64,000 nt of DNA from an uncultured Clostridium sp. (GCA_948469315.1 CAOKLQ010000002.1:16211-80210), one strand, 5' to 3'. Shown: positions 35,428 to 45,463, numbered from the stretch's first letter. Notes: generated by a model from the letters alone, not told the origin. Made by a program: numbers and translations.

Positions 35428-37269
35428 TTATTGTTTCAATCTTCCAAATCCATAAAAGTTTGGTCCATTCCACCATCCATTATTATATTTTCTTATTCTA
35501 ACTCCAGATGGATTTCCTCCAGTATCTATAACATATTCAGCAGTATCTCCATTGATTGTTAAAGTTCCCATATATATTCCAATATGAGATATACTTCCAG
35601 GCTGTCCAGTATCGTATGTATCTTTTAAGAATATTAAATCTCCAGCTTGTCTATCATCTACATTTATAGGATTACAATATCCATTATAAATTCCCTGTGC
35701 TCCAGTATTTGGTATAGTTATAATTCCTGTGTGAGCAAGACAATGTATAACCCAAGAAGAACAATCATAATAATCCATACATTCTTCATATTTTAAATTA
35801 CTGTGATCCATTAAATATCTTTTACCAGCATTTTTTAGAAATTCTTGATATATAGCACTTAATTGTTCATCTCCAATACTTACATTCAAATAAGCATAAG
35901 TAGTTTGAAAATCTGCACTAAATAATTCAAAAAATGAATTAGAATTATATAATAATTTTATTTGTTCTATTTCATCATCTGTAAATTTAGTTTGGTGAGA
36001 ATCATATTTTACCTTTTTCTTTTTCTTGTAATTGTTAATTACATTAAAATTACTATTACACCAATCAATATAGGAATTTAACGATGGGTTACTAACAATC
36101 TTCTTGTTTTCTGTAACTGTTACTTTTGTTTTCGTTACTGTTCCATCTCTGTTAGTTGTTTCAATTTCTTTTTCATAGGTATAAGTTGAATCTGTAATTT
36201 TCTCAAACAATCCAGCATCTTTAAATTTCCCAAGTAATTCTTTTTCTGCATCATCAAATGTCAAATCACCATTTAGCATTTGAACGATAGAAAGTGGTGC
36301 TTTCCAGTTAATCATACCTTTACCTTCTATTGTTCCATCAACTATTTTCCCAGAATTATAAAATTCAACTGTAGTTTTGTCATACTCATTTTGAGTATTT
36401 ATCATATATGTTTCATAGTTTTTCTTTGTATCTTCACTCATTCCAATACCAAAAAAGCTACAAAAAGCAGCTATAACAACTATAATAATAAGAATAGGTG
36501 CAATTTCTGGTAGCATAGATAAAATTAGTTTTACTACACTTGCTACTAATTTTACTAATAATTTCATTAACTTAATCATAACATTAGTAGTTTTAGATAT
36601 TACTTGTTTTCCTAACTTCACACTAAATTTGCTTATTTTCTTTGTAGCCTTTTTAGTATATTTAACTGTTTCTTTAGTAATCTTTTTAGATGTTTTATTA
36701 GAAACCTTTTTTATAGCTTTAGTCATTATTCGGCTTGATGTACCTTCAAAAGCAGTTGTTCCATTTTCATTTAATCCTGTGTTTATATTTTTTCCAGTTC
36801 TTATAACCTTTTGAGCAGAATTATTTATAAATTTAGCTCCTTTTATAGCTGTAGCAATCCTTTTAGAAGTTTGTAATTTACTGTTATTTTTGTTTAGTGC
36901 AGTTGCATTTGTGCTATTTTCAGTATTATCTGCTAATACATCTTTATTTTCTGATGCAGTTTGTATTTTATTAGTTTTTATTATTTTATTGTGATTATCT
37001 TTATTAGTTTGAATTTCATCGTATTGTATAACCTTTGTTGATATTTGTTTTTCATTACTTTCACTATTATTAGTTACTTCTGTAATATTCTGGACTCCAG
37101 TTTCAAGTCTTGAATTATCAACATCACTTTCTGTTATTTTATTTAATTGTTCTGCATACCATTTATTTATATTATCTACACTATCTAATGCTAAATTTGT
37201 TCCTTTATGAGCATAATCTGTATATTTATTAAGAGAATTTGCTATATCCTTATTATTATCATTTGCCAT
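35428..37269 (-). CDS. T4SS cell-wall hydrolase, NlpC/P60 family (VirB1-like role)
   Basis: A 613-aa protein. A long cytoplasmic Asn/Lys/Thr-rich region (1-240) precedes a hydrophobic membrane segment (MLPEIAPILIIIVVIAAFCS, about 260-280). The outer part ends in an NlpC/P60 endopeptidase domain over the last about 130 residues, with catalytic Cys in YYDCSSWVIHCL, His in SISHIGIYMG, and the RQAGDLIFL strand. It should open peptidoglycan for the conjugation channel. No separate lysozyme domain is evident. It lies directly after virB4, the standard order in Gram-positive ICEs. Confidence 0.88.
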   Translation of the reverse strand: MANDNNKDIANSLNKYTDYAHKGTNLALDSVDNINKWYAEQLNKITESDVDNSRLETGVQNITEVTNNSESNEKQISTKVIQYDEIQTNKDNHNKIIKTNKIQTASENKDVLADNTENSTNATALNKNNSKLQTSKRIATAIKGAKFINNSAQKVIRTGKNINTGLNENGTTAFEGTSSRIMTKAIKKVSNKTSKKITKETVKYTKKATKKISKFSVKLGKQVISKTTNVMIKLMKLLVKLVASVVKLILSMLPEIAPILIIIVVIAAFCSFFGIGMSEDTKKNYETYMINTQNEYDKTTVEFYNSGKIVDGTIEGKGMINWKAPLSIVQMLNGDLTFDDAEKELLGKFKDAGLFEKITDSTYTYEKEIETTNRDGTVTKTKVTVTENKKIVSNPSLNSYIDWCNSNFNVINNYKKKKKVKYDSHQTKFTDDEIEQIKLLYNSNSFFELFSADFQTTYAYLNVSIGDEQLSAIYQEFLKNAGKRYLMDHSNLKYEECMDYYDCSSWVIHCLAHTGIITIPNTGAQGIYNGYCNPINVDDRQAGDLIFLKDTYDTGQPGSISHIGIYMGTLTINGDTAEYVIDTGGNPSGVRIRKYNNGWWNGPNFYGFGRLKQ

Positions 37270-37272
37270 AGT

Positions 37273-39700
37273 CTATCCTCTACTTATTTGCATATTTGAA
37301 GTTTGATTTAGTTCATATATATACGAATCTTTAGACACTTGATTTCTAAAAATAACTTTATCATCACCAAACACAATAATTCCCTGTCCTGCTGGTGAAT
37401 CTGTTACATATCTTGCTTCCTCATCACTAATATCAAATATTTTAGAAATTGGTGGTAAGTCTAAAGGCTTTTGTTTTAAAATCATAGCAAATTCAGAGTT
37501 AGATAATATCTTACGCCCATCCTCATTCTTTATTACATCTTCAATATTTTGTGTAATAATTGTAGGTATTGCATTTTCTTTTCTTCCTGTTTTGTAAATT
37601 TTTGCAATATATTCACTAGAAAATTGATTTGCAAGTAATATATGGAACTCATCAATAAATATCCAGGTATGTTTTCCAAGTGTTTTATTTCTGTGAAGTC
37701 TGTTCATAATATGTTCTAATACAACTAAATATCCAGTTTTTTGGATGCTTGGTGGAAGTTCTGATATATCAAAGGCAATAAAGCGATTTTTTATTTCTAT
37801 ATTAGTTTTCTTTGAAAATATATCCATTCCCCCTATTACATATCTTTCAATAACTAATGCAAGATTTTTTGCTTCATTTTCTGGTTGTTTTAATAATTCA
37901 TTATAAAATCTCTTAAAGTCTGGCTCATATTCTTCATTAAAATTATGTAGTTGATATTCCTCATAAATATTATTAGTACATCTATCAACAATCGTTTTTT
38001 GTTCTTCCGACAATCTTGAAAAAAGTGATTCTATAAAAGCAAGTACAAATTCTGATTTACTTTTAATTGCTTCTTTATCATTTTTTTCATATTGCAAAGA
38101 ACTATCAAATGGATTTATATAAGTATTTGCATTAGTGCTTATACTTAATGATTGCCCTCCAAAAGCCTTAATTAAAGGATAATATTCTCCGTTGTGGATC
38201 AATCACACATACATCATCTTCTGGGTATCGTAGTAATACTTGTTCTATTAAGAGTTTTATTGAAAATGATTTTCCTGCTCCAGAAGTTGCAAGAACACAT
38301 CCATTTCCATTTAGCAGTTTCTTTCTATCACAGAATACTGGATTTTTGGAAACAAGATTTATTCCATAAAAAATAGAATCTGGGTGCATCAAGTCCTTTG
38401 TGTTAAAAGGAACATTGGTAGCAGTAGATTCCGAAGTTAATGATCTTTGTATTTGTAAATTATTCCAACCAAATGGAAGGCAGTTTTGTAATCCTTCTAA
38501 TTGTTGCCAATCCAAATTATATACTATAATTGAATATTCACTTGCAATATCTTTTACTACTTTTGTAGCTTTGTTTAATTCTTTTAAAGAATCTGCTTGA
38601 ATACATATTAGAGCATTATTAGTAAATAGTTTTTGTTTTTTCTTTTGAAGTGCATCTCGTAATTCTTGTGCATCACTTATTGAATCCTCTAGTTTTTCAT
38701 CTAATACTGCCTCATAAGAGTAATTGTTTTTATTAGCTTTTTTAATTTTTTCTAATCTTTCAGTTTTCATTCCAGAGATTTTCTTATTTACTGTTTTTAT
38801 TACTTTGGCTGGGTTTTCTGGAGTAATATTCAAAGTTGTTATAATATTATAGTTGCTTAATGTTGTTATTCTATTATAAAATCGTGGTGTAATTGATTTT
38901 GGCAATTTACTAACATATACCACTCTTATAAACTTATTCTCACCAATTTTTATATAATTCTTTTCTCTAAAAGAAACATCTTTCTTTGCTGCAAGAACAT
39001 CATAAATACTCAAACCATTTTCTTTTGCATATTGAATAAAATTATTAATTCCATTTTCTTCTGGTAGTTTTTCATTAAATATATTATATAAATAACTTAA
39101 TCTTTCTAATAGCCTTACTCTTGTTATCTTGGATTTTAACTCTTTAAATTTTTCTTCTGATTTTAGTTGATATTGAAGAAATATATCTTGTGCTTCTTTC
39201 ATATTTTCTGCTTTTGTTGTAATTACAACTTGTCTTTTCTCACATAAAATTTCTTCTTTATCTCCTATTGATAATTCAATAAGAGAATTAAATTCATTTG
39301 CAACTTTAGATTCATTCTCATTTAGGTTATTGTCTTTATAAATAAAATTTTGCTTATAATCATTTGTTTTTACTGGTGTTCCAAAACAAATAACTTGAAT
39401 ATGATCGTTATAATTAAAAGAATGTAGGAATCCAACCCATTTAAGAAAAATATTTTCTTGTTCTTCATAATTTGCTTTTGCAAATGAAATGTCTTGATAT
39501 TCAAAACAAACAGAGTAATGCGTATCATCTAATTGTATAATTGAATTTTTTTCATTAAAGTCTTTGAAAAATGTACGTATAATTTGTGGAGTAGTTCTTG
39601 GCTTTGCAATTTTATATTTATTTGCAATATTTCTTATTATAGTAAATAAAAAAAATTCATTTTTTTCTTTATCTTTTTTACTTTCTTTTACCTTTTTCAA
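37273..39700 (-). CDS. virB4: VirB4/TraE-family T4SS ATPase, split by +1 frameshift at CGGA
   Basis: The first frame (TTG 39700, eight bases after AAGGAGG) covers the N-terminal domain and Walker A (LATSGAGKSFSIKLLIEQVL) and ends VCVIDPQRRILSFN. Skipping one base at CGGA (38191-38188) gives VCVIDPQ-GEYYPLIKAFGGQ and joins the second frame, which holds Walker B WIFIDEFHILL and the motor's IPTIITQNIEDVI region. The joined protein is about 808 aa, a normal length for the family. VirB4 powers pilus assembly and transfer. Separately, neither half has a complete ATPase site. A second reading, DPQR-EYYP with the A skipped, is equally consistent with a shift at these four bases. Confidence 0.9.
38188..38191 (-). 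promoter_or_regulatory. CGGA +1 frameshift site in virB4
   Basis: Zero frame CCA-CAA-CGG-AGA reaches TAA six codons after CGG. CAA-(C)-GGA-GAA restores the conserved IDP-x-[GR]-E-Y motif. Confidence 0.65.
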
Positions 39701-39702
39701 TG

Positions 39703-39951
39703 TTATTCCTCCTTATAATCTTTAAGGAGATTGGCAATGTTATACCAATCTCCCTCTTTTAATCTATTAAATAAATTTGTATAAGTTAATTCGCCACAAT
39801 ATGGCTGTTTCTTTACTAATCTTTTAAATTTAGTATAAAATATTACCTTTGTTGCTAAAATTGGATGCTTATTATGAAAAACACGAATCCATTTAGCATT
39901 GTAATTATTTAGATAATATTCTAATAATGCTTTTTCCCATTGTCTTTTCAT
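39703..39951 (-). CDS. Hypothetical 82-aa protein between prgI and virB4
   Basis: I do not recognise a family. It is small, basic and aromatic-rich (NNYNAKWIRVFHNKHPILAT, PYCGELTYTNLFNRLKEGDW), without a membrane segment or signal peptide. It lies inside the T4SS operon, five bases after prgI and two bases before virB4, so it is probably a conserved small transfer component or chaperone. The start follows GGTAATACA, a modest site. Confidence 0.5.
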   Translation of the reverse strand: MKRQWEKALLEYYLNNYNAKWIRVFHNKHPILATKVIFYTKFKRLVKKQPYCGELTYTNLFNRLKEGDWYNIANLLKDYKEE

Positions 39952-39955
39952 TGTA

Positions 39956-40567
39956 TTACCTTTCCAACAATTTCAAAAGTGCTTCCTGTTGCTCTTTTGA
40001 TAGTTTTGATAATTTTTCTGATAATTCATCTTTACTTGAATTGTTAGTTTCTTTAATATTGTCTACTTTTGTTTCTGTTTCTTCTTTTATAATTTCTTGT
40101 TTAGAGTTTTCCAGCTTTATTCCATATTTCTTTTTAGCCTTTTCAAGCATCTTTGCTTGTTTTTGTTTCCTTTTTATTTCTTTAATTTCAGATTTTGTAG
40201 TTTTAGAACTTTCAATCTTTTTTGATTTTTTCTTATTTTTCTTTTGATGTTGAAGCATATACTCCTCATCAGTTATATAATGTATAGGCTTTGCAAAAAG
40301 AAAATAGTGTCTAAACCAGTAAGGAATTATCTTTTCGGCTGGTAATTCGTGTATTTTAACAAATCCTATGAAACCTAAAATTCCAGCTATTGCAATAACT
40401 ATATAACTTGTTGCTTCCTCTCCAATTTTATCTTTTAAAATTAAATATGTAGGAACAACTGTAAGTATAATTAAAATTGCAAATATCCATTGCCTAATAT
40501 TAAAGAAATATATCTTTTCTTTATAATCTTTTATTTCATCAAATACTGTAATTTCTATATTATCCAT
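39956..40567 (-). CDS. PrgI/VirB3-like T4SS membrane protein
   Basis: A 203-aa protein: short N-terminal amphipathic region (MDNIEITVFDEIKDYKEKIY), two membrane segments (WIFAILIILTVVPTYLIL and YIVIAIAGILGFIGFV), then the family-typical LPAEKIIPYWFRHYFLFAKP, and a very basic Lys-rich cytoplasmic tail. PrgI-type proteins sit between VirB6 and VirB4 in Gram-positive ICE operons and correspond to VirB3. I start at the ATG nine bases after AGGAGG, coupled to the VirB6 stop. Confidence 0.85.
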   Translation of the reverse strand: MDNIEITVFDEIKDYKEKIYFFNIRQWIFAILIILTVVPTYLILKDKIGEEATSYIVIAIAGILGFIGFVKIHELPAEKIIPYWFRHYFLFAKPIHYITDEEYMLQHQKKNKKKSKKIESSKTTKSEIKEIKRKQKQAKMLEKAKKKYGIKLENSKQEIIKEETETKVDNIKETNNSSKDELSEKLSKLSKEQQEALLKLLER

Positions 40568-40569
40568 TA

Positions 40570-41397
40570 TCAATGACCTCCTGTTAATTTCTCTGCAAAC
40601 TGACTTGCATATTGTATTACTGCTAAATACATTCCATTTAAAAATAGCATCGCAACTATTGTTGATATTGCATTAGTCGAGCCTACTGTACTACTTAATC
40701 CTGCAAGTCCAATAGAATAAATATTTGTTGCTAAATATATAATTACTGCCTCTAATCCAACACTTGCTGCAAAAAGGAAATATTGAATTGCTTTGCCTCT
40801 ACCTTCATCATCAGCAGCAAGTGCAATAGGAATTGGAGCAAAGGCAAAGCATAATATTAGTTTTACTACTCTTAAAAATATTTGTGTTAAAATTTGTACT
40901 ATTGTTGTCATAAATGGAATGAATAGTATTAAATACAGTCCATAGGTCATAATACTATCTACAAATCCATCTGGTACTGCATTTATTAAAGTATCTGCAA
41001 TGTTAATTGAAGAATTACTATTATTTATGGCGTGTGTAATACTAACAAAAATGTCATTTGTTATATTCATAATACTAGATAAGAAATCGTATCCGTGTTG
41101 AATAAAATATTTTAGTAAAAGAAATGAAACGAAAGCCATTACTACTCGTTCCCAACTTATTCTCTCAACTTCCATTGATTTCTTAATTAGGTTAATCATA
41201 AAGAAAAGTATTAAAAGGCTTAATGCTATTGGAACGATAACATCATTGACAGTTTTTCCAATAGACCAAATATTGATTCCCTTAACACTAGAAAAATTTG
41301 TTAATTTCTCTATTGTACCAATTAAATTTCCACTATCTATTTCAATTCCGAAAACTGTAAATTTGAAACTATATAGAATTCTTATAATTCCATCCAA
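40570..41397 (-). CDS. VirB6/TrbL-like polytopic T4SS membrane protein
   Basis: A 275-aa protein with six or so hydrophobic segments (VIVPIALSLLILFFMINLIK; VVMAFVSFLLLKYFI; YGLYLILFIPFMTTIVQILT; VKLILCFAFAPIPIALAADD; LEAVIIYLATNIYSIGLAGL). The motif CFAFAPIPIA followed by DDEGRGKAIQYF is typical of the Gram-positive VirB6/TrbL group that forms the inner-membrane channel. It starts at TTG 41397 after GGAGGAGAAATAA. It is the third gene of the T4SS operon. Confidence 0.85.
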   Translation of the reverse strand: MDGIIRILYSFKFTVFGIEIDSGNLIGTIEKLTNFSSVKGINIWSIGKTVNDVIVPIALSLLILFFMINLIKKSMEVERISWERVVMAFVSFLLLKYFIQHGYDFLSSIMNITNDIFVSITHAINNSNSSINIADTLINAVPDGFVDSIMTYGLYLILFIPFMTTIVQILTQIFLRVVKLILCFAFAPIPIALAADDEGRGKAIQYFLFAASVGLEAVIIYLATNIYSIGLAGLSSTVGSTNAISTIVAMLFLNGMYLAVIQYASQFAEKLTGGH

Positions 41398-41410
41398 TTA
41401 TTTCTCCTCC

Positions 41411-41729
41411 TTATAATCCAAATATTCCTTTAGATTGTGCTATTGCAACTAGCATAAACCCAGCCATAAGTGTCATTAAACCTCTTGATTTACCTTCTGC
41501 ATCTTCCCTTTGCCATCCGTAGTGCAAACATTACACCACCAACCAAAGCAATAACGCCACCAATTTTAGTTAGCCAATCACAAGCAAAATTTATAAATTC
41601 ATCAATAGATCCTGTATTAGATGCTGCAAAAACTCTTGATTCTGCAAGAATTAAAGTTCCCATTGCACTTGTTCCAATAACAGTAAATTTTTCTTTTAAT
41701 TTTCTAAATAATTTTTTTATCTTTTTCAT
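41411..41729 (-). CDS. VirB2-like T4SS pilin, interrupted by +1 frameshift at CGGA
   Basis: The zero frame from ATG 41729 (after GGAGG) has a cleavable signal (to VFAA, about residue 36), a helix (SIDEFINFACDWLTKIGGVI) and VGGVMFAL, then continues as an unlikely RMAKGRCRR and stops. Skipping one base at CGGA (41519-41516) reads GWQREDAEGKSRGLMTLMAG, then FMLVAIAQSKGIFGL and a stop at 41411, directly before the VirB6 ribosome binding site. The total is about 105 aa, with the two-helix structure and A-L-G-W-x-x-E-D-A-[ED]-G-K-x-R-G block of VirB2-like proteins. This is the cleanest of the four sites, since the lost half is short and ends at the operon-expected place. Confidence 0.88.
41516..41519 (-). 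promoter_or_regulatory. CGGA +1 frameshift site in the VirB2-like pilin
   Basis: Zero frame GCA-CTA-CGG-ATG-GCA leads to a stop nine codons on. CTA-(C)-GGA-TGG-CAA restores the conserved second helix. Confidence 0.65.
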
Positions 41730-41745
41730 AATCTTTTTACCTCCA

Positions 41746-41807
41746 ATTAAAAAGAGATAAATCCTTTTAAATTAGCAAAGTAAGCCAATTTCAAGATTTA
41801 TCTCTTT
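41746..41807 (-). terminator. Terminator between virD4 and the pilin gene
   Basis: A 13-bp stem AAAGAGATAAATC / GATTTATCTCTTT with a 31-base loop is followed by T's on the minus strand. It divides the T4SS genes into two transcription units. Confidence 0.7.
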
Positions 41808-41816
41808 CTTATTCAA

Positions 41817-43785
41817 TTATTTTTTTATTACTAAATCCTCAAATTGGATTACTCCAGTCTTTTTAAGATTTTTCAGATCGTTTTTATCAACCTCTTTTAT
41901 CTCTAATTTTTCAATAGGAACAGCAAATGGTAGACCAGAATCGCATAATATCTTGTAGTCTGCGTTAATACCATATTGCAATTCTCTTTTGTGATTATAT
42001 AATTTTTTACCATTGTGTTCTCGTGGCTCATATAAGTCAGAATAGTTTGGATGTTCTTTCAAATTATAAAGTTTAGAATAGAAAGCTCCTATCCCTGCTA
42101 TAAATAATACACAATTACCACTAGGCATTTTTGATAACTCATCAAGAGTGGCTAATTCTCTACCAACTACATCCCAATTAGTAGAAGATGAGCCCTGTCT
42201 TGCATAAGTTCGCCCAGATGATTTTTTATACCAAGTTTTCTTGCCAAGTAATGCTACTAAATATTCTAGTGTTTCTTTACTCATACCTCCAAGAAATAAA
42301 GTGCTATCACAACAATCTAATACAGATTCCCAACTATCTTTATACTTTTGTTTTAATTGACTTAATGATTGTAAACCTACAGTAATTCCAACATTTAAAC
42401 CTCTTAAATATGCAAGTTCTTCAACAAATCGTGGTATTTCTCCTAACTGCGACCACTCATCCATATAAATTTCAAGTGGAGTTGCTAAACTTCCACCACA
42501 CAACTTTGCATTTTCATCAATAATTTCAAATATCTGTGTATAAAAAATACTAGCCAAATAGTTGAATGTATTATTACTAGGTTTCGTTATTACAAAATAG
42601 GCAATTTTACCATTACCAATAGGCTTACTAGATTCACTATTTATTTGTTTTAATAATGGAGAATTGTCATCTAATGGCATACCTATTCTGTTAAGTTCCA
42701 TTGTATCAGTTTCAGTCATATTTGCAATTTCCTTAATGTTAAATGAAGCTAATCTTGCAGTTGCAACCATTATAATTGTTGACATCATTTTTGGTGCAGA
42801 TGCTGCAACTTTAAAATGCTTGTACTGTTTCACTCCTATTGCTTCTGGCTCATCTTTGGCCCAATTATCAAAAAGTCTATCTAAATTTGAAACACCAGTC
42901 GAATCTGGATTCGATAAACGAATTAAATTTAAAACTGTTGTAAAATTCTGATGAGCCTTATCATAGTGGCGAATAGTGTAATAGAATAATGCTTGAAGAT
43001 ATATCATCTCTGCTTTTTCCCAAAATGGATCTCCAGAAGTATTTTGTATATTTTCGCTTTTAGTATTTGCCATTATTGTATTTATTAAGCTCATTACATC
43101 ATCTTCTTGTATAGGATGTTCTTCATCATAATAACCAATATTATTATGATTTTCTTTAATATACATAAGTGGATTGTAGCAATCAGAACAAGATTTATCA
43201 TCAAGATTAAGAACTTTTATTGTATATCCTTTTTGCTTTAATGAATACCCACAATCTCGAAGCAACTCTCCGTTTAGGATCGGTTACAATTATTGTTCCA
43301 TTTGCATTTAAGATATTCGGCTTAAAATAATATCTTGACTTACCACTTCCAGGCCTACCTATTAAAATAACGTGCCTATTCATTTTGCTAATTTTCATAT
43401 TTTTAGAAATAAGTTCTGTCTGTGTTAAAATCATATTATTCTCAAAATTCTTATCTCTTTTATCTTTTATATCCTTTGCAGTTTTCCATTCAGCAGAGCC
43501 ATAAGTATTTTCTTGTATGTTCTTTTTATTTTGCATTTTATATGTTTCATAAAGCATTAAAGCAAAAAAAGACACCCCAATAGATACAAGAATATTATTT
43601 CTTGAAAAATCTATTGGAGTGTTTATTTTATATAATTCATTCAAAGCAATAGTGAAATAGTCTAGCGACCAATTTCCACCATTGCTAGATACCAGAGTTG
43701 TTACTCGTAACATATAATAACCTATGATTGCAAAAACTATTACAAATATTACTTTTGAACTCTTTTTATTTCTTTTCACCAGCAT
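41817..43785 (-). CDS. virD4: VirD4/TraG coupling protein, split by +1 frameshift at CGGA
   Basis: The first frame (from 43785) has two membrane segments (VIFVIVFAIIGYYMLRV; ILVSIGVSFFALMLYETYKM), the GSAEW motif and Walker A HVILIGRPGSGKSRYYFKPN, and ends IIVTDPKRRVASRLW.. in junk. Skipping a base at CGGA (43272-43269) yields VTDPK-GELLRDCGYSLKQKG, the strictly conserved TDPKGE motif, and opens the second frame with Walker B EIYMDEWSQLGEI, the Q-motif GITVGLQSLSQLKQKY and a TraG-type C-terminus. The joined length of about 655 aa is normal. The coupling protein delivers the relaxosome to the channel; the halves cannot do so alone. Confidence 0.92.
43269..43272 (-). promoter_or_regulatory. CGGA +1 frameshift site in virD4
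   Basis: Zero frame CCT-AAA-CGG-AGA goes out of register 20 codons before a stop. AAA-(C)-GGA-GAG restores the universal DPKGE motif. Confidence 0.65.
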
Positions 43786-43806
43786 ATTTATCTCACCTAC
43801 CTTCTT

Positions 43807-44217
43807 TTAATAATCTAAATTTATTGTTTCCTTTTCATTAACTTTATCTGGAGTAATTATATGAATATTCTCTCTTGCTTTTATTTCATCAAAAGTATAA
43901 TCATCCCAAGTCCAACCTATAGAGCCAAAATCATATACTTCTTTTGTTCCATCTTTTGTATTTATAGTCTTTTTCTCTGCTATATCTGTTGCAATAACTT
44001 TGTCATTTTCCAGTGTTTTACAAATATAACAATCTGTATATTTATCATATATAATTTGAAAATCTTTTGTAGAAAAGTTGTTTACAAATAGTTCTGCAAT
44101 ACTTCTTTCAAAGTATGGTCTAGCCCATCCATTCCAACGCTCATTTTTTATATGATAGCCTTCATAGTATTCACTATTTCCTATGTTAAAATATGCTTTT
44201 TCTTGTAAATTCTCCAT
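43807..44217 (-). CDS. Hypothetical 136-aa ICE protein
   Basis: I do not recognise a family. It is soluble, acidic and aromatic-rich (YYEGYHIKNERWNGWARPYF; FQIIYDKYTDCYICKTLEND), possibly a small beta-rich domain. It has a GAGGTAGGTGA site and lies directly upstream of virD4. It ends NEKETINLDY, another acidic-hydrophobic tail. Co-transcription with virD4 is likely. Confidence 0.5.
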   Translation of the reverse strand: MENLQEKAYFNIGNSEYYEGYHIKNERWNGWARPYFERSIAELFVNNFSTKDFQIIYDKYTDCYICKTLENDKVIATDIAEKKTINTKDGTKEVYDFGSIGWTWDDYTFDEIKARENIHIITPDKVNEKETINLDY

Positions 44218-44218
44218 T

Positions 44219-45463
44219 CTAATCACCTACCTCTTTTTCATCTGTTATATTTATTTCAATATTTTTATCTTCTGTAATAGTATTAGATTTTGCAACTTCT
44301 TTCTCTAATTGTTCAAATATATTATGCTTTTCCAAATCCTCATTCACTACATTTCTTTTTTTTTCCTTTTCTGCAAGTTCTTTTACATCATTTTTAAGAA
44401 CAGTCCAAATACACTCATTTTCATTTCTTTTCATAATATAATTTTTACCACTTAATGTTTCATAAGTTTGTTTTTCTTGCTCTCCAACTTTAGTTTTAAA
44501 AGAAATAAGCTCATCTTGCGATTTTATATTCCATTGGAGATTTTTATTGTCTGATCCATATACTCGAATTTGTCCTGCATTGTTAAATCCAAGTTCTGAA
44601 TATCTTTCTAAATGTTTATTTTCAAAATATACATTTGCAGTTTGTTTATCTTCCTCCTCATCTACAGTTACTCGTAATCCATAAGGTATTTCTACTGCAT
44701 CTAGCTCATCTTGAATACTCATAAAAGAAGAAAAAGGCATTGAATGAATACAAAAATCTTTTGTAAACTCATCAATTCCTACTTCACCAATTTCGTGTAG
44801 GTGTAATTTATCAGATAGATCTTTAAGTTGTTGAACATTTAAAGCCATTCCTTCTTCTTTTGCTTTTTCAATAGCAACCTGTGTATTTTCATCAAATAAA
44901 TCTTTTGATATTCTAGTTCTATATTCAATTAAATCTGCAATTCTATCATTCATATAGCTTTGTTTAGATTTATTAAAATATATATTATATCTTTTATTTT
45001 GATGTGATTTTACTTGTTCTGACTGTTTTTCTTCATATACAGACATAAGTTTATTTATATGTAAAAATTTTGCTATTTTAGGAAAATGTGCTTTGAAATC
45101 GCTCAAATTCTTCAATCTTCTAGCATAACGAGTTATTCTTTTTTGTTGAAATAGAGATTTTTTCTTACCAAATTCACTTTTATCTGTAGTTAATTTTCTC
45201 TCACTTGCAACAACTCTAATACCATCCTTTTGACATTTTTCCATTACTCTAATAGTTTCATCATAAGACAAGTTAGTTATTTTTTCTAGTTCCTTTGTTG
45301 GTCCATCTTTTTGGACTGCTTTTATTCCTTCAACAAAATAATGATAACTAAATATTGAAAAAGGTTTTAAGATATATTTAAAAAAGTCTTTTATCCCTGT
45401 TTTAGTTGCTCTCTCAGCTCCTTCGTAAACTTGTGTTGCATCACTTTTATTAGTAGCTTGCAC
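44219..45463 (-). CDS. ICE protein of unknown function upstream of virD4 (possibly PcfB/DUF3801-like)
   Basis: A 414-aa protein starting at GTG after AGAGGTGA, overlapping the primase end. The N-terminal part has KDGPTKELEKITNLSYDETI followed by RVMEKCQKDGIRVVASERK, which resembles the PcfB/DUF3801 pattern (a short helix, then residue-by-residue comparison of a conserved alpha/beta unit). The middle is basic and helical, and there is a small C-terminal beta region (IRVYGSDNKNLQWNI). PcfB-type proteins lie just before the coupling protein in many ICEs, as here. The match is weak. Confidence 0.45.
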   Translation of the reverse strand: MQATNKSDATQVYEGAERATKTGIKDFFKYILKPFSIFSYHYFVEGIKAVQKDGPTKELEKITNLSYDETIRVMEKCQKDGIRVVASERKLTTDKSEFGKKKSLFQQKRITRYARRLKNLSDFKAHFPKIAKFLHINKLMSVYEEKQSEQVKSHQNKRYNIYFNKSKQSYMNDRIADLIEYRTRISKDLFDENTQVAIEKAKEEGMALNVQQLKDLSDKLHLHEIGEVGIDEFTKDFCIHSMPFSSFMSIQDELDAVEIPYGLRVTVDEEEDKQTANVYFENKHLERYSELGFNNAGQIRVYGSDNKNLQWNIKSQDELISFKTKVGEQEKQTYETLSGKNYIMKRNENECIWTVLKNDVKELAEKEKKRNVVNEDLEKHNIFEQLEKEVAKSNTITEDKNIEINITDEKEVGD

